Positions 15,598-25,756 are shown, counted from the stretch's first letter. The stretch is 43,591 nt of DNA from Candidatus Oscillibacter pullicola (GCA_019118935.1 DWXY01000151.1:1-43591), one strand, 5' to 3'. Program-made: numbers and translations. The notes: generated from the sequence alone by a model not told the origin.

Positions 15598-15942
15598 TTA
15601 CTTCACCAGCTCGATGATGGCGGTCTCCGCAGCGTCGCCGCGGCGCACGCCGGTGCGGATCACGCGGGTGTAGCCGCCGTTGCGCTCCGCATAGCTGGGA
15701 GCGATCTCCTTGAACAGCTTCTGGCACACATCCTCGCGGGTGATGAAGCTCATGGCCTGCCGGTAGGCGGCCAGGTCGCTCTTCTTGCCGAGGGTGATCA
15801 TCTTCTCAGCCAGAGGCTTGATCTCCTTGGCGCGGGCAAGCGTGGTCTCCATCTTGCCGTTGTCCAGGAAATCCGTCACCTGCTGACGCAGCATCGCCAT
15901 GCGCTGGTCAGTGGGCTTGCCAAGTTTCCGAGTTCCGGGCAT
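15598..15942 (-). CDS. rplQ: Ribosomal protein L17
   Basis: Large-subunit protein near the peptide exit tunnel and last gene of the cluster. 114 residues, as in other Firmicutes, with the family start [20 protein letters not shown] and the conserved C-terminal stretch [15 protein letters not shown]. It follows rpoA by 58 bp, the usual order, and ends just before the cluster terminator. Confidence 0.97.
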   Translation of the reverse strand: MPGTRKLGKPTDQRMAMLRQQVTDFLDNGKMETTLARAKEIKPLAEKMITLGKKSDLAAYRQAMSFITREDVCQKLFKEIAPSYAERNGGYTRVIRTGVRRGDAAETAIIELVK

Positions 15943-16000
15943 TTCGGTTTCCTCCTTATCAGGATTTTGGTCAGCCGGGGAACGTCCGCCGGCATTGGAA

Positions 16001-16954
16001 TCAGTTGTTGTTGTCTTCGTCGGCCAGATGGAGCCCCATCATCGCCAGCTTGTTGATGACCTCTTCCAGGGACTTGCGGCCCAGGTTGCGGACCTTCATC
16101 ATCTCATCTTCCGTCTTGGAGATCAGATCCTCCACGGTGTTGATGTTGGCGCGCTTGAGGCAGTTGAAGCTGCGGACGGAGAGATCCAGCTCTTCGATGG
16201 TCAGCTCCAGCACCTTGTCCCGCTGGGCCTCCGCCTTCTCCACCACGGTGGGCTTGCTGCCCACGTTCTCAGAGAGGTCGGTGAACAGCGTGAAGTGATC
16301 GCACAGGATCTTCGCACCCAGGGACACGGCGTCCCGAGCGGAGATGGTCCCGTCGGTCCAGACCTCCAGCGTCAGCTTGTCGAAGTCGCTGGAGGCGCCC
16401 ACGCGGGTGGGCTCTACGGTGTAGTTGACCTTGTACACGGGGGTGTAGATAGAGTCCACGGCGATCACGCCGATCACGTTCTGCTGGGGCTTGTTGCGGT
16501 CCGCGGGCACATAGCCGCGGCCATGGGACAGGGTGATCTCCATGTTCAGCGTCGCGCCGTTGTCCAGCGTGGCGATGTGCATGTCGGGATTCAGGACCTC
16601 CACCTCGCCGTCGGCCTTGATGTCGCCGGCCTTGACCTCGCAGGGGCCCACCGCCTCGATGTAGACCGTCTTCACCGTCTCGCAGTGGAGCTTGGTGAGC
16701 AGGCCCTTCACATTCAGGACGATCTCCGTCACGTCTTCCTTGACACCTGGGATGGTGGAGAACTCATGCTGCACGCCGGCGATCTTGATGGTGGTCGGGG
16801 CCGTGCCGGGCAGAGAGGAAAGCATAATGCGGCGAAGCGCATTGCCCAAAGTGGTGCCGTAGCCGCGCTCCAGCGGTTCCACCACATACTTGCCGTATGT
16901 TGCGTCCCCCGGCGTCTCGATGCACTCAATCTGGGGCTTTTCAATTTCGATCAT
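16001..16954 (-). CDS. rpoA: RNA polymerase alpha subunit
   Basis: Scaffold of RNA polymerase assembly. 317 residues: N-terminal dimerisation and beta-binding domain (about 1-230), a linker, and a C-terminal domain (about 245-310) that contacts DNA and activators ([20 protein letters not shown], then LGRKSLEEV). The tail is acidic (LADEDNNN). It sits 89 bp after rpsD, a larger gap than most in the cluster but without an obvious promoter or terminator. Confidence 0.98.
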   Translation of the reverse strand: MIEIEKPQIECIETPGDATYGKYVVEPLERGYGTTLGNALRRIMLSSLPGTAPTTIKIAGVQHEFSTIPGVKEDVTEIVLNVKGLLTKLHCETVKTVYIEAVGPCEVKAGDIKADGEVEVLNPDMHIATLDNGATLNMEITLSHGRGYVPADRNKPQQNVIGVIAVDSIYTPVYKVNYTVEPTRVGASSDFDKLTLEVWTDGTISARDAVSLGAKILCDHFTLFTDLSENVGSKPTVVEKAEAQRDKVLELTIEELDLSVRSFNCLKRANINTVEDLISKTEDEMMKVRNLGRKSLEEVINKLAMMGLHLADEDNNN

Positions 16955-17043
16955 GCAGTAGTACCCTCCTTCATCTTCTTGTTGCGGGCACGCATGGCTG
17001 CGCGCCGCCGGCAGTTCCTATCATTATTGAGGGTATCCTCCGC

Positions 17044-17646
17044 TTACTTGGAGTACAACTCAACGATGAGGTGCTCCTCGACGGGAACGTCGATGTCCTC
17101 CCGGGCGGGCAGACGGGTCACGGTGCCCTTCAGGGCGTTCTTCTCGCGCTCCATCCAGGCGGGGATCAGGAACACGGGGGCGTCCTGGCCCAGCAGGCGC
17201 TTGAACACCTCGGAGGAGCGGCTGGACTCGGCGACCTCGATCACGTCGCCGGCCTTGACCTGATAGGAGGGAATGTCGACCTTCCGGCCGTTGACGGTGA
17301 AGTGGGCGTGGTTCACCAGCTGACGAGCCTGACGGCGGGTCATGGCGAAGCCCATGCGGTACACCACGTTGTCCAGACGGCGCTCCACAGCGATCAGCAG
17401 GTTGTCGCCGGTCTTGCCGGGGGCCTTGGCGGCCGCCTCGTAGTAGGCGTGGAACTGCTTTTCCAGAATGCCGTAGATGAACTTGACCTTCTGCTTCTCA
17501 TTCAGCTGGATGCCATACTCGCTCTTTTTCTTTCTCATCTGGCCGCCGGGGTTGCGGTTCGTTTCCTTCTTCGCATAGCCCATCACGGCAGGAGAAATGC
17601 CCAGAGCCTTGCAGCGCTTGGCGATCGGCTGCATATTCTTTGCCAT
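17044..17646 (-). CDS. rpsD: Ribosomal protein S4
   Basis: Small-subunit assembly protein. 200 residues; the S4 RNA-binding domain (RLDNVVYRMGFAMTRRQARQ) starts near residue 89. The N-terminal zinc cysteine cluster seen in some bacteria is absent: only one cysteine (RCKALG) remains, so this is the zinc-free form. In many bacteria S4 represses the alpha operon by binding its mRNA; no such structure was identified here. It follows rpsK by 24 bp. Confidence 0.97.
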   Translation of the reverse strand: MAKNMQPIAKRCKALGISPAVMGYAKKETNRNPGGQMRKKKSEYGIQLNEKQKVKFIYGILEKQFHAYYEAAAKAPGKTGDNLLIAVERRLDNVVYRMGFAMTRRQARQLVNHAHFTVNGRKVDIPSYQVKAGDVIEVAESSRSSEVFKRLLGQDAPVFLIPAWMEREKNALKGTVTRLPAREDIDVPVEEHLIVELYSK

Positions 17647-17670
17647 ATTGCTTGTTACCTCCTCTACAGA

Positions 17671-18078
17671 TTAGACACGGCGGCGCTTGGGGGGACGGCA
17701 GCCATTGTGGGGGATGGGGGTGACGTCCTTGATCATGGTCACTTCCAGGCCCACAGCCTGCAGCGCGCGGATGGCGGCCTCACGGCCCTGGCCGGGGCCC
17801 TTGACGAAGACCTCGACGGTCTTCAGGCCGTGCTCCATAGCGGCGCGGGCGGCCGTCTCAGCCGCGGTCTGAGCCGCGAAGGGAGTGGACTTCTTGCTGC
17901 CGCGGAATCCGAGGCCGCCGGAGGAAGCCCAGGAGATCGCGTTGCCCTGTGTATCGGTAACAGTTACCATGGTGTTGTTGAACGAGGAGCGGATATGGAC
18001 CTGGCCCCGCTCAATGTTCTTCCGTTCACGCCGGCGGCGAATGACCTTCTTGCCGGCGGATGCCTTTGCAGTTGCCAT
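17671..18078 (-). CDS. rpsK: Ribosomal protein S11
   Basis: Platform protein of the small subunit that lines the mRNA exit. 135 residues, a few longer than typical, with a basic N-terminal extension ([16 protein letters not shown]). The conserved end is [18 protein letters not shown], the universal S11 signature. Gap to rpsM is 15 bp. Confidence 0.97.
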   Translation of the reverse strand: MATAKASAGKKVIRRRRERKNIERGQVHIRSSFNNTMVTVTDTQGNAISWASSGGLGFRGSKKSTPFAAQTAAETAARAAMEHGLKTVEVFVKGPGQGREAAIRALQAVGLEVTMIKDVTPIPHNGCRPPKRRRV

Positions 18079-18093
18079 CTTGGTTCTCCCTCC

Positions 18094-18459
18094 TTACTTC
18101 TTCTTGTTGGCGATGGTCTTCTTGGGACCTTTGCGGGTCCGCGCATTGGTCTTGCTGCGCTGGCCGCGCACGGGCAGACCCTTGCGGTGACGGATGCCGC
18201 GGTAGCAGCCGATCTCGGTCAGCCGCTTGATGTCCAGGGCAGTCTGGCGGCGCAGGTCGCCCTCAACGGTATAGCTGTCGATGGCGTCGCGCAGCTTCTG
18301 CTCGTCGGCGTCGGTCAGATCCTTCACGCGGGTGTCGGGGTCGACGCCTGTCTGCGCCAGGATGTCCTTGGCGCTCTTTCTGCCAATGCCGTAGATATAA
18401 GTGAGGCCGATCTCGATACGCTTATCCTTCGGCAGGTCAATACCGGCAATACGTGCCAT
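18094..18459 (-). CDS. rpsM: Ribosomal protein S13
   Basis: Head protein of the small subunit, contacting the P-site tRNA and L5. 121 residues, standard length, beginning [20 protein letters not shown] and carrying the helix-two-turns-helix region. The C-terminal basic tail ([18 protein letters not shown]) reaches the tRNA. It follows rpmJ by 26 bp. Confidence 0.97.
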   Translation of the reverse strand: MARIAGIDLPKDKRIEIGLTYIYGIGRKSAKDILAQTGVDPDTRVKDLTDADEQKLRDAIDSYTVEGDLRRQTALDIKRLTEIGCYRGIRHRKGLPVRGQRSKTNARTRKGPKKTIANKKK

Positions 18460-18485
18460 ACTCTCAAAGCACCTCCAATTAAATG

Positions 18486-18617
<132 letters not shown>

Positions 18618-18651
18618 TCAGCGGTTTGTGTCTTTTCAGCTCAAGTGGCGC

Positions 18652-18870
18652 TTACTTACTGCGCCAGGTGATCCGGCCGCGGGTCAGGTCATACGGGGAC
18701 ATCTCCACCGTCACCTTGTCGCCGGGCAGAATCCTGATGAAATTCATTCTGAGTTTTCCGGAAATATGTGCCAAAATCTTGTGTCCATTTCCAATGTCTA
18801 CCTGGAACGTTGTGTTGGGCAGGGCTTCCACCACGACACCCTCCACTTCAATCATGTCGGATTTTGCCAA
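18652..18870 (-). CDS. infA: Translation initiation factor IF-1
   Basis: Binds the A site of the small subunit during initiation. 72 residues, a single OB-fold domain, with family segments [20 protein letters not shown] and [20 protein letters not shown]. Its start is 3 bp after the stop of the KOW protein gene, so the two are probably translationally coupled. Confidence 0.97.
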   Translation of the reverse strand: MAKSDMIEVEGVVVEALPNTTFQVDIGNGHKILAHISGKLRMNFIRILPGDKVTVEMSPYDLTRGRITWRSK

Positions 18871-18873
18871 ACG

Positions 18874-19158
18874 TTATCCCTCCTGGTCCGGATAAACCTC
18901 CTCGCGGTAAGCCGCAAGGGTTTTGCGAAGCTCGCTGTTGGTGATCCTGGCTTCGCCTCTGATCTTTTCAGAAAGCCGGTTCTCGTCCGCCGCTACAAAC
19001 AGCACGTGTCTGCGCTTTTTGCGTTTGGGCGACTCCACCTTCCTGGATTTTCCGTCCGCCAGCAGCAGGTACTCCCCCTCCACCGCCAGAACGATGAAGA
19101 GCTTTCCCCGGTCCCGGCCGGCGACGGACCTTACGATGTTGGATGCTGCAATTTCCAT
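18874..19158 (-). CDS. KOW-domain RNA-binding protein (L14e-like)
   Basis: A 94-residue protein with an N-terminal KOW motif (GRDRGKLFIVLAVEGEYLLL) and a basic middle (KVESPKRKKRRH). Proteins of this type occur between map and infA in many Firmicutes and are annotated as KOW or L14e-like; their role is not established. The tight spacing (10 bp after map, 3 bp before infA) places it firmly in the ribosomal cluster and suggests a ribosome-associated job. Confidence 0.88.
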   Translation of the reverse strand: MEIAASNIVRSVAGRDRGKLFIVLAVEGEYLLLADGKSRKVESPKRKKRRHVLFVAADENRLSEKIRGEARITNSELRKTLAAYREEVYPDQEG

Positions 19159-19168
19159 GCGTTTCCTC

Positions 19169-19921
19169 TCAGATGGCGGGAGCCGTCAGGATCTCAGGCT
19201 CGCCGTCCGTGATCAGAATGGAATTCTCATAGTGGGCCGCCCACTTGCCGTCCAGTGTCTTGACGGTCCAGCCGTCGCTCATCTGCTGGATGGCCGCCGA
19301 GCCGGCGTTCACCATGGGTTCGATTGCAAGCGTCATGCCGCGGAGGAGCCGGGGCCCACGGCCGGGGTGGCCGTAATTGGGGATCTCCGGCGACTCGTGC
19401 ATCTGGGCGCCGACGCCGTGGCCGACGTATTCCCGGACGATGGAGTAGCCGTGGCTCTCCACATACTGCTGGATGGCTGCCGAGATGTCGAACAGCCGGT
19501 AGCCCTCCTTGGCGAACTTGATCCCCTCAAAAAAGCTCTGTCTGGTCACGTCGATCAGATCCTGCGCCTCCGGGGAGATCCTGCCGCAGGGGAAGGTGGC
19601 CGCGCAGTCGCCGTGGAACCCTCCAATGTACGCTCCCACATCCACGCTGACGATGTCGCCCTCCTGGAGGACCCGGGGTCCGGGAATTCCGTGGATGATC
19701 TCGTCGTTGACGCTGATGCAGGCGCTGGCCGGATAGCCGTTGTAATGCAGGAAGGAGGGGACTGCGCCTTGCTTGCGAATGAAATGCTCCACTGCACGGT
19801 CGATCTCATGGGTTGTGACGCCGGGCTTTACCAATTCCCCTGCATAAGCACGGGCAGCCGCGGTAATTTTTCCGGCCCGGCGCATCAATTCGATCTCATG
19901 GGGGGATTTGAGTGTGATCAT
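19169..19921 (-). CDS. map: Methionine aminopeptidase type I
   Basis: Removes the initiator methionine from nascent proteins. 250 residues, no N-terminal zinc-finger extension (type Ia). Metal ligands are seen in order: D in SVDVGAYIGG, D in GFHGDCAATF, H in YVGHGVGAQMHE, E in LAIEPMVN and E in HYENSILIT. It lies 4 bp after adk and 10 bp before the KOW gene. Confidence 0.97.
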   Translation of the reverse strand: MITLKSPHEIELMRRAGKITAAARAYAGELVKPGVTTHEIDRAVEHFIRKQGAVPSFLHYNGYPASACISVNDEIIHGIPGPRVLQEGDIVSVDVGAYIGGFHGDCAATFPCGRISPEAQDLIDVTRQSFFEGIKFAKEGYRLFDISAAIQQYVESHGYSIVREYVGHGVGAQMHESPEIPNYGHPGRGPRLLRGMTLAIEPMVNAGSAAIQQMSDGWTVKTLDGKWAAHYENSILITDGEPEILTAPAI

Positions 19922-19925
19922 GCGC

Positions 19926-20558
19926 TTATCTCCCCAGTGCGTGGAGGATGGCCCGGGAGGTCTCTTCCACAGAGGGCTGATTCTCCACAGGCTTCAGAAG
20001 ACCCCGCTGGGCATAGAAGTCCTTCAGCGGCTCGGTCTCCTTATGATAGACCTCGAGCCGCGCCTTGACGGTCTCGGGGGCATCATCTTTCCGCTGGACC
20101 AGCTTGCCGCCGCACTTGTCGCACACGCCCTCCTGCTTGGGGGGCACAGCTACCATGTGGTAGCTGGCCCCGCAGGATTCGCAGACACGGCGGCCGCTCA
20201 TCCGCTCCATGATGGTCTCGTCAGAGATCTCAATAGAGATCACGTCGTCAAATGTGATCCCGGCCTTTTCCAGGGCCTCGGCCTGGGCGATGGTGCGGGG
20301 CACCCCGTCCAGGATATAGCCGTTCTTGCAGTCATCCTCCGCCAGCCGCTCCGTGACAATGCCGATGATGACGTCGTCCGGCACCAGCTGGCCGGCGTCC
20401 ATATAGGACTTGGCCTTCAGGCCGGTGGGCGTGCCGTTTTTGATGGCCGCCCGGAGGATGTTGCCTGTGGAAATGGTGGGAATGTTCAGTTCTCTGCACA
20501 GGATTTCCGCCTGTGTTCCCTTACCGGCGCCAGGGGCGCCCAACAGGATCAGCTTCAA
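19926..20558 (-). CDS. adk: Adenylate kinase
   Basis: Converts AMP and ATP to two ADP. 210 residues, the long bacterial form. P-loop GAPGAGKGTQ is at residues 7-16. The LID carries a zinc site, CESCG and CDKCGG, as in Gram-positive enzymes; the long LID distinguishes it from short kinases. It sits 17 bp after secY, the conserved secY-adk-map order. Confidence 0.98.
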   Translation of the reverse strand: MKLILLGAPGAGKGTQAEILCRELNIPTISTGNILRAAIKNGTPTGLKAKSYMDAGQLVPDDVIIGIVTERLAEDDCKNGYILDGVPRTIAQAEALEKAGITFDDVISIEISDETIMERMSGRRVCESCGASYHMVAVPPKQEGVCDKCGGKLVQRKDDAPETVKARLEVYHKETEPLKDFYAQRGLLKPVENQPSVEETSRAILHALGR

Positions 20559-20575
20559 TTGAAACGCCTTCTCTC

Positions 20576-21892
20576 TTATTCCAGGAAGCCCTTGTACTGA
20601 CGCATCAGCATCTGGGCCTCCAGCGCCTTGACGGTCTCCAGAGCCACGCCGACCACGATGATGACGGAGGTGCCGCCGATCGCCAGGTAAGCGTTTCCGA
20701 CGGCCTTACCCAGCAGCAGCGGGCAGATAGCCACGATGCCCAGGTAGATGGCGCCGAACAGGGTGATCTTGCTCAGGACCTTCTTGATGAAGTCCACAGT
20801 GGGCTTGCCGGGACGGAATCCCGGGATGAAGCCGCCCTGCTTCTTCAGGTTGTTGGCGATCTCCACCGGATTGAACTGGATGGTAGAGTAGAAATAGCTG
20901 AAACCGATGATCATGATGAAATACACGATCATATAGATGAAGGACTGGGTGTCGATGGCGTCGTAGATCGCCCGGGAAACCGTCTCCTCCTCGGGGATAC
21001 CGATGAAGGTCCAGATGGTCACGGGCAGAGACGCGATGCTCTGGGCGAAGATGATGGGCAGAACGCCGGACATGTTCACCTTCATGGGGAGGTGAGAGCT
21101 CTGGCCGCCGTACATCTTCCGGCCCACCTGCCGCTTGGCGTACTGGACGGGAATACGGCGCTCCGCGTCGCTGATGAACACAACGAACACAACCAGCGCC
21201 AGGACGCCCACCAGCAGCAGTACCACCAGTGCCGGGTGCAGCGCGCCGTCCGCGGCAGCGCCGCCGTTGGCCCAGCTCACCACGCCGCTGTACAGAGAGC
21301 TGACAGAGGTGGGGATCCGGGACAGGATGCCGGCGAACAGAATGATGGAAATGCCGTTGCCGATGCCGAACTCCGTCACCTGCTCGCCCATCCACATGAC
21401 GAAGGAGGAGCCGGCGATGAAGGACACGATGATGACCAGAGCGGGCCAGATGCCGGTGGCATCAGACGCCAGCAGGTTGTAGTTGCGCATCATGAAATAG
21501 TATCCAACCGCCTGCAGAATGGCGATGCCGACGGTGGTATAGCGGGTGATGGACTGGATCTTCTTCCGGCCCTCCTCGCCGCCGTCCTTGGCCAGCCGCT
21601 CCAGGGCCGGGATGGCCACCGTCAGCAGCTGGATGATGATGGAGCTGTTGATATAGGGCTGGATGCTCAGGGCGAAGACCGTTGCCTGGGCAAAAGCACC
21701 GCCGGACATCACGTTGTACAGGCCCAGAATGGTGCCGCCCATCTGATCCAGATAGGTCTCCAGCAGGCCGACATCCACATAGGGCACCGTGATGGCGTTG
21801 CCGATCCGGAAGATCAACAGGATGAGGAGTGTAAAAATGATCTTCTTCCGCAGCTCGGGGATGCCCCACGCTTTGCGAATGGTTTGGATCAC
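20576..21892 (-). CDS. secY: Preprotein translocase subunit SecY
   Basis: Pore subunit of the Sec channel. 438 residues with ten membrane helices; recognisable parts include the N-terminal amphipathic start (AWGIPELRKKIIFTL), the plug region after helix 1, and the helix 8-9 ribosome/SecA loop (FRPGKPTVDFI). It begins 1 bp after the rplO stop, so coupling is likely. The other channel subunit SecG is encoded separately in this window. Confidence 0.97.
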   Translation of the reverse strand: MIQTIRKAWGIPELRKKIIFTLLILLIFRIGNAITVPYVDVGLLETYLDQMGGTILGLYNVMSGGAFAQATVFALSIQPYINSSIIIQLLTVAIPALERLAKDGGEEGRKKIQSITRYTTVGIAILQAVGYYFMMRNYNLLASDATGIWPALVIIVSFIAGSSFVMWMGEQVTEFGIGNGISIILFAGILSRIPTSVSSLYSGVVSWANGGAAADGALHPALVVLLLVGVLALVVFVVFISDAERRIPVQYAKRQVGRKMYGGQSSHLPMKVNMSGVLPIIFAQSIASLPVTIWTFIGIPEEETVSRAIYDAIDTQSFIYMIVYFIMIIGFSYFYSTIQFNPVEIANNLKKQGGFIPGFRPGKPTVDFIKKVLSKITLFGAIYLGIVAICPLLLGKAVGNAYLAIGGTSVIIVVGVALETVKALEAQMLMRQYKGFLE

Positions 21893-21893
21893 G

Positions 21894-22334
21894 TTACATC
21901 ACCTCGGCCTTTCCGCCAGCTGCCTCGATGGCCTCCTTGGCAGACGCGGAGAAAGCAGAAGCCTGGACAGTGAGCTTCTTGGACAGCTTGCCGCTGCCCA
22001 GAACCTTGTAGCCGTACCGGCACTTGGAGAGGATGCCCTTCTCCAGCAGCGCGTGGACCGTGACGGTATCCCCGTCCTGGAACTGGTCCAGAGTGCTGAG
22101 ATTGACGATCTCCAGGGGCTTTGCGAAGATGTTGTTGAAGCCGCGCTTGGGGATCCGGCGGGCCAGAGGCATCTGGCCGCCTTCGAAACCAACACGGATC
22201 TTGCCGCCGGAGCGGGCCTTCTGGCCCTTGTGGCCGCGGCCGCCGGTCTTGCCGTTGCCGGAGCCGGCGCCCCGGCCCTTCCGGTACGGAGCCCGGACGG
22301 AGCCCTCGGCGGGAGACAGTTCGCTCAACTTCAT
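21894..22334 (-). CDS. rplO: Ribosomal protein L15
   Basis: Large-subunit assembly protein. 146 residues, with the glycine- and basic-rich N-terminal arm ([20 protein letters not shown]) that threads into the rRNA, and a globular C-terminal half from about residue 70. It follows rpmD by 14 bp and abuts secY. Confidence 0.97.
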   Translation of the reverse strand: MKLSELSPAEGSVRAPYRKGRGAGSGNGKTGGRGHKGQKARSGGKIRVGFEGGQMPLARRIPKRGFNNIFAKPLEIVNLSTLDQFQDGDTVTVHALLEKGILSKCRYGYKVLGSGKLSKKLTVQASAFSASAKEAIEAAGGKAEVM

Positions 22335-22348
22335 AATTCCGTGCCTCC

Positions 22349-22531
22349 TTATTTCACTTCTGTGACCTGCAGCAGGTAGCCGATCTTGGCGATCTTGCCG
22401 CGGGTCTGGTCGTTGTCGGGCTGCACGGTGATGTCACCGATCTTGCGCAGGCCCATGGAATGAGCGGTGGCAACCTGTTTTTCCAGGCGGCCGTTCAGGC
22501 TCTTGACGAGCTTAATATTTAAGTTTGCCAT
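22349..22531 (-). CDS. rpmD: Ribosomal protein L30
   Basis: Small peripheral large-subunit protein, 60 residues, the common bacterial size. Family pattern: LKLV-like start ([15 protein letters not shown]), then [10 protein letters not shown]. Gap of 12 bp from rpsE. Confidence 0.95.
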   Translation of the reverse strand: MANLNIKLVKSLNGRLEKQVATAHSMGLRKIGDITVQPDNDQTRGKIAKIGYLLQVTEVK

Positions 22532-22543
22532 TTTTGCGCCTCC

Positions 22544-23044
22544 TTAACCCACGATCTCTTCGACGCTCTTGCCGCGGATGCGGGCGACCTCCTCGGGACC
22601 GCGCATGCTCTTGAGGCCCTGGAAGGCGGCGGCGACAACGTTGTTGGGGTTGTTGGAACGCAGGCACTTGGTCCGGATATCCTTGATGCCTGCGGCCTCG
22701 ACGACGGCACGGACAGCGCCGCCGGCGATCACGCCGGTACCGGGGGCGGCGGGCTTCATCAGCACGCGGCCGGCGCCGGCCTCACCGATGGTCTCGTGGG
22801 GCACGGTGGTGCCGGAGAGGGTCACGGTGATCATGTTCTTCTTGGCGGCTTCGATGCCCTTGCGGATGGCCTCGGGGACCTCAGCGGCCTTGCCCAGGCC
22901 GTAGCCCACCTTGCCCTTGCCGTCGCCCACGACGACCAGGGCGGAGAATTTCATCACGCGGCCGCCCTTGACGGTCTTAGAGACGCGGTTCAGGGAAACG
23001 ACCTTCTCGATATACTCGCTCTGTTCTCTTTCAAATCTAGGCAT
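22544..23044 (-). CDS. rpsE: Ribosomal protein S5
   Basis: Small-subunit protein needed for decoding accuracy. 166 residues; the N-terminal double-stranded RNA-binding domain includes [20 protein letters not shown] and the C-terminal domain begins near [14 protein letters not shown]. Loop residues often changed in spectinomycin-resistant bacteria lie in the first of these segments and look normal. Gap of 18 bp from rplR. Confidence 0.97.
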   Translation of the reverse strand: MPRFEREQSEYIEKVVSLNRVSKTVKGGRVMKFSALVVVGDGKGKVGYGLGKAAEVPEAIRKGIEAAKKNMITVTLSGTTVPHETIGEAGAGRVLMKPAAPGTGVIAGGAVRAVVEAAGIKDIRTKCLRSNNPNNVVAAAFQGLKSMRGPEEVARIRGKSVEEIVG

Positions 23045-23062
23045 GTTGTCGTTCCTCCTCCC

Positions 23063-23422
23063 TTAGAATTTCAGGCCGCCCTCGCGGGCACCCTCAGCCA
23101 GAGCCTTCACGCGGCCGTGGTACAGATAGCCGCCGCGGTCAAACACGACAGTCTCGATACCCTTGGCCTTGGCGCGCTCGGCCACCAGCTTGCCAACGGC
23201 GGTGGCAGCGGCCACGTTGCCGCCGTAACCTTCGATGGCCTTGTCCAGGGAGGAAGCGGAGGCCAGGGTCACGCCGTTGACATCATCGATGACCTGGGCG
23301 TAGATGTTGGCCTCGCTGCGGAACACATTCAGACGCGGCATCTCAGGGGTGCCGGAGATCTTGGCGCGCACTCTCTTGTGGCGCTTCAGGCGCTGGGCGT
23401 TGGTATTCGGTCTCTTAATCAT
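23063..23422 (-). CDS. rplR: Ribosomal protein L18
   Basis: Binds 5S rRNA in the central protuberance together with L5. 119 residues, beginning with a basic tail ([20 protein letters not shown]) and ending in the family motif [20 protein letters not shown]. Gap of 14 bp from rplF. Confidence 0.97.
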   Translation of the reverse strand: MIKRPNTNAQRLKRHKRVRAKISGTPEMPRLNVFRSEANIYAQVIDDVNGVTLASASSLDKAIEGYGGNVAAATAVGKLVAERAKAKGIETVVFDRGGYLYHGRVKALAEGAREGGLKF

Positions 23423-23436
23423 ATCGGCACACCTCC

Positions 23437-23982
23437 TTACTTCTTGGCGCCGGTCTTACCGACCTTGCGGCGGATGACTTCATCGGCGTACTTGATGCCC
23501 TTGCCCTTGTAAGGCTCGGGAGGACGCTTCTCGCGGACCTCGGCCGCAAACTGGCCGACGGCCTGCTTGTCGCATCCGTTGATGACGATTTTATTGGGAG
23601 CGGGGACGTCAATGGTGATGCCCTCGATCTCAGAAACGATCACCTGATGGGAGAAGCCCAGGTTCATGACCAGGTTCTTTCCCTCCTTGGCCACACGGTA
23701 GCCCACGCCGTTGACCTCCAGCTCCTTCTTGTAGCCGTCGGTCACGCCGACGATCATGTTATGGAGCAGAGTCCGGGTCAGGCCGTGGAGGCTGCGGTGC
23801 AGCTTGTCGTCGGAAGGACGCTCCACGGTGATCGTGCTGCCTTCCTGCTTAATGATCATCTCAGGGCGCAGAGCCTTTGTCAGCTCGCCCTTGGGTCCCT
23901 TCACGGTCACCACATTACCATCAGCGACATTCACGGTGACGCCGGCGGGAACGGTAATGGGCATTCTGCCAATTCTAGACAT
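23437..23982 (-). CDS. rplF: Ribosomal protein L6
   Basis: Large-subunit protein near the factor-binding region. 181 residues made of two similar RNA-binding folds; the signature [19 protein letters not shown] near the C-terminus is conserved. Gap of 15 bp from rpsH. Confidence 0.97.
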   Translation of the reverse strand: MSRIGRMPITVPAGVTVNVADGNVVTVKGPKGELTKALRPEMIIKQEGSTITVERPSDDKLHRSLHGLTRTLLHNMIVGVTDGYKKELEVNGVGYRVAKEGKNLVMNLGFSHQVIVSEIEGITIDVPAPNKIVINGCDKQAVGQFAAEVREKRPPEPYKGKGIKYADEVIRRKVGKTGAKK

Positions 23983-23997
23983 GGTTCAATACCCTCC

Positions 23998-24396
23998 TTA
24001 CCACACGAATGCCAGGACCTCGCCGCCGACATGGAGCTCGCGGGCCTTCTTGTCGGTCATGACGCCCTTGGACGTAGAGATGATAGCGATGCCCAGACCG
24101 CGGAGCACACGGGGCAGCTCATCGGCGCCCACATAGACGCGCAGGCCGGGCTTGGAGACGCGGCGCAGACCGGAGATAACCTTCTCCTTGCCCGCGTTGT
24201 ACTTCAGGGAGATGTGGATGACACCCTGGGTTCCGTCGTCCACCACCTGGAAGTTCTTGATATAGCCCTCATCCAGCAGAATCTGAGCAATGCTCTTCTT
24301 CATGTTGGAGGCGGGAACATCAACGGTGTCATGCTTGGCGTTGTTGGCGTTGCGGATGCGGGTCAGCATATCCGCAACCGGATCGGTGATATGCAT
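23998..24396 (-). CDS. rpsH: Ribosomal protein S8
   Basis: Binds helix 21 of 16S rRNA; in Escherichia coli it also represses the spc operon. 132 residues, normal length, with the C-terminal signature [20 protein letters not shown]. It is separated from the upstream rpsN by 279 bp of non-coding sequence, whereas these two are normally within about 30 bp. A ggagga site directly precedes the ATG. Confidence 0.97.
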   Translation of the reverse strand: MHITDPVADMLTRIRNANNAKHDTVDVPASNMKKSIAQILLDEGYIKNFQVVDDGTQGVIHISLKYNAGKEKVISGLRRVSKPGLRVYVGADELPRVLRGLGIAIISTSKGVMTDKKARELHVGGEVLAFVW

Positions 24397-24675
24397 AATA
24401 AATCCTCCTATTTTAGAGTTGCGGCTCTCTCGAGACCGCTGCGGCAGCGAGGTATCATGGCGAATGGAGCAGTCCGCTCGCGCGTGGTGCCCAATTCGTC
24501 ATGACCTTTCGCCATCCGATCTGCCAAGGGCCCCATATCAAAAGCCCGTGGTAACAAAAAACAGTTGTGCGCCGGAACCGGCTTTCTGATAGATTTTCTT
24601 CTCAGACAAGGCGCAGGCCCGAAGCTGTACGCGCTGTACAGCGAGGGGCAGCAACGCAGTATGAGGGCAAAAGAC
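24397..24675. other. 279-bp non-coding insert between rpsN and rpsH
   Basis: No convincing gene in either strand; the frames that are open lack a ribosome site and family resemblance. Inverted repeats are present: gctgtac (near 24623) with gtacagc five bases later (7 bp), a short gccgg/ccggc pair near 24576, and an 8-bp pair atggcgaa/ttcgccat with a long loop (about 24459 and 24507). An AT-rich patch with aaaaaac occurs near 24556. No promoter or S8-binding mimic was identified. Confidence 0.6.
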
Positions 24676-24861
24676 TCAGAAAGAAGCCTTCCGCACGCCG
24701 GGGATCTCGCCCTTGTAGGCCAGCTCCCGGAAGCAGATACGGCACACGCCGTAGTCACGCAGATAGGCGTGAGGCCGGCCGCACAGCTTGCAGCGGTTGT
24801 ATCTCCGGGAGGAGAACTTGGGGGCCCGCTGCTGCTTGAGAATCATGGATTTCTTTGCCAT
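24676..24861 (-). CDS. rpsN: Ribosomal protein S14, zinc-binding type
   Basis: Head protein of the small subunit. 61 residues, the short type Z form, with zinc ligands CKLCG and CRICF. The first ATG (24861) was chosen over two upstream in-frame possibilities because it has a ggagga site and begins with the family sequence [11 protein letters not shown]. It follows rplE by 13 bp. Downstream comes the unusual insert before rpsH. Confidence 0.95.
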   Translation of the reverse strand: MAKKSMILKQQRAPKFSSRRYNRCKLCGRPHAYLRDYGVCRICFRELAYKGEIPGVRKASF

Positions 24862-24874
24862 CGTTTCTTCCTCC

Positions 24875-25414
24875 TTAGCGGGCGAAGGGAGCGCCGACCT
24901 GCTCCAGCAGGGCGCGGGCCTCTTCATCGGTGTGCGCGGTGGTGCAGATGACCACATCCATGCCGCGGATCTTGTCGATCTTGTCGTACTCGATCTCGGG
25001 GAAGATCAGCTGCTCCTTGATGCCCAGGGCATAGTTGCCGCGGCCGTCGAAGGAGTTGGGGTTGATGCCCTGGAAATCGCGGACGCGGGGCAGGGCCACA
25101 TTGAACAGGCGGTCCAGGAACTCCCACATCTTGTCGCCCCGCAGGGTGACCTTGGCGCCGATGGGCATATCCTCACGCAGCTTGAAGTTTGCGATGGACT
25201 TGCGGGCCCGGGTGATGACAGGCTTCTGGCCGGTGATCTGGCTCAGATCGCCCACCACGTTCTCCAGGACCTTGGAGTTTTCACGCGCCTCGCCGCAGCC
25301 CACGTTCACGACCACCTTGTCGATCTTGGGGATCTGCATGACGCTCTTGTAGCCGAACTGCTTCATCAGGGCGGGAGCGACTTCGGCAGTGTATTTTTCT
25401 TTCAGTCTGGCCAT
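24875..25414 (-). CDS. rplE: Ribosomal protein L5
   Basis: Binds 5S rRNA and contacts the P-site tRNA and S13. 179 residues, normal; signatures include the start [19 protein letters not shown] and, later, [20 protein letters not shown]. Gap of 17 bp from rplX. Confidence 0.97.
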   Translation of the reverse strand: MARLKEKYTAEVAPALMKQFGYKSVMQIPKIDKVVVNVGCGEARENSKVLENVVGDLSQITGQKPVITRARKSIANFKLREDMPIGAKVTLRGDKMWEFLDRLFNVALPRVRDFQGINPNSFDGRGNYALGIKEQLIFPEIEYDKIDKIRGMDVVICTTAHTDEEARALLEQVGAPFAR

Positions 25415-25431
25415 TTGTCAGCTCTCCTTTC

Positions 25432-25743
25432 TCACAGCTCAGCGCCGCAGTGCTTGCACACGCGGGTCTTCTTGCCGCCCTCGATCTTGTGGGCGACGCG
25501 GGTGCCCTTGTTGCACTTGGGGCACACAACCTGCACCTTGCAGGCGGCGATGGCGGCCTCGCGCTTCATGATGCCGCCCTCCTCGCCCTGACGGCGGGGC
25601 TTGACGTGGCAGGTCACCATGTTGATGCCCTCCACAACGACCTTCAGGGAGCCGGGAACGGTGCCCAGCACCTTGCCCTGCTTGCCCTTGTCCTTGCCGG
25701 ACAGGACGACAACGGTATCGCCCTTCTTAATGTTCATAGCCAT
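25432..25743 (-). CDS. rplX: Ribosomal protein L24 with C-terminal zinc ribbon
   Basis: Assembly-initiating large-subunit protein. 103 residues: KOW motif near the start (IKKGDTVVVLSGKDKGKQGK) and a C-terminal CPKC ... CKHCG zinc-ribbon pair, a feature of some bacterial L24 proteins. ATG 25743 was preferred over the second methionine two codons later because of the gaggaggg spacing. Gap of 13 bp from rplN. Confidence 0.96.
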   Translation of the reverse strand: MAMNIKKGDTVVVLSGKDKGKQGKVLGTVPGSLKVVVEGINMVTCHVKPRRQGEEGGIMKREAAIAACKVQVVCPKCNKGTRVAHKIEGGKKTRVCKHCGAEL

Positions 25744-25756
25744 TTCGCTGCCCTCC

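Noticed and set aside
24408..24758. A minus-strand open frame of 116 codons in the rpsN/rpsH gap
   Set aside because: It overlaps rpsN in another frame, has no ribosome site and no recognisable features.
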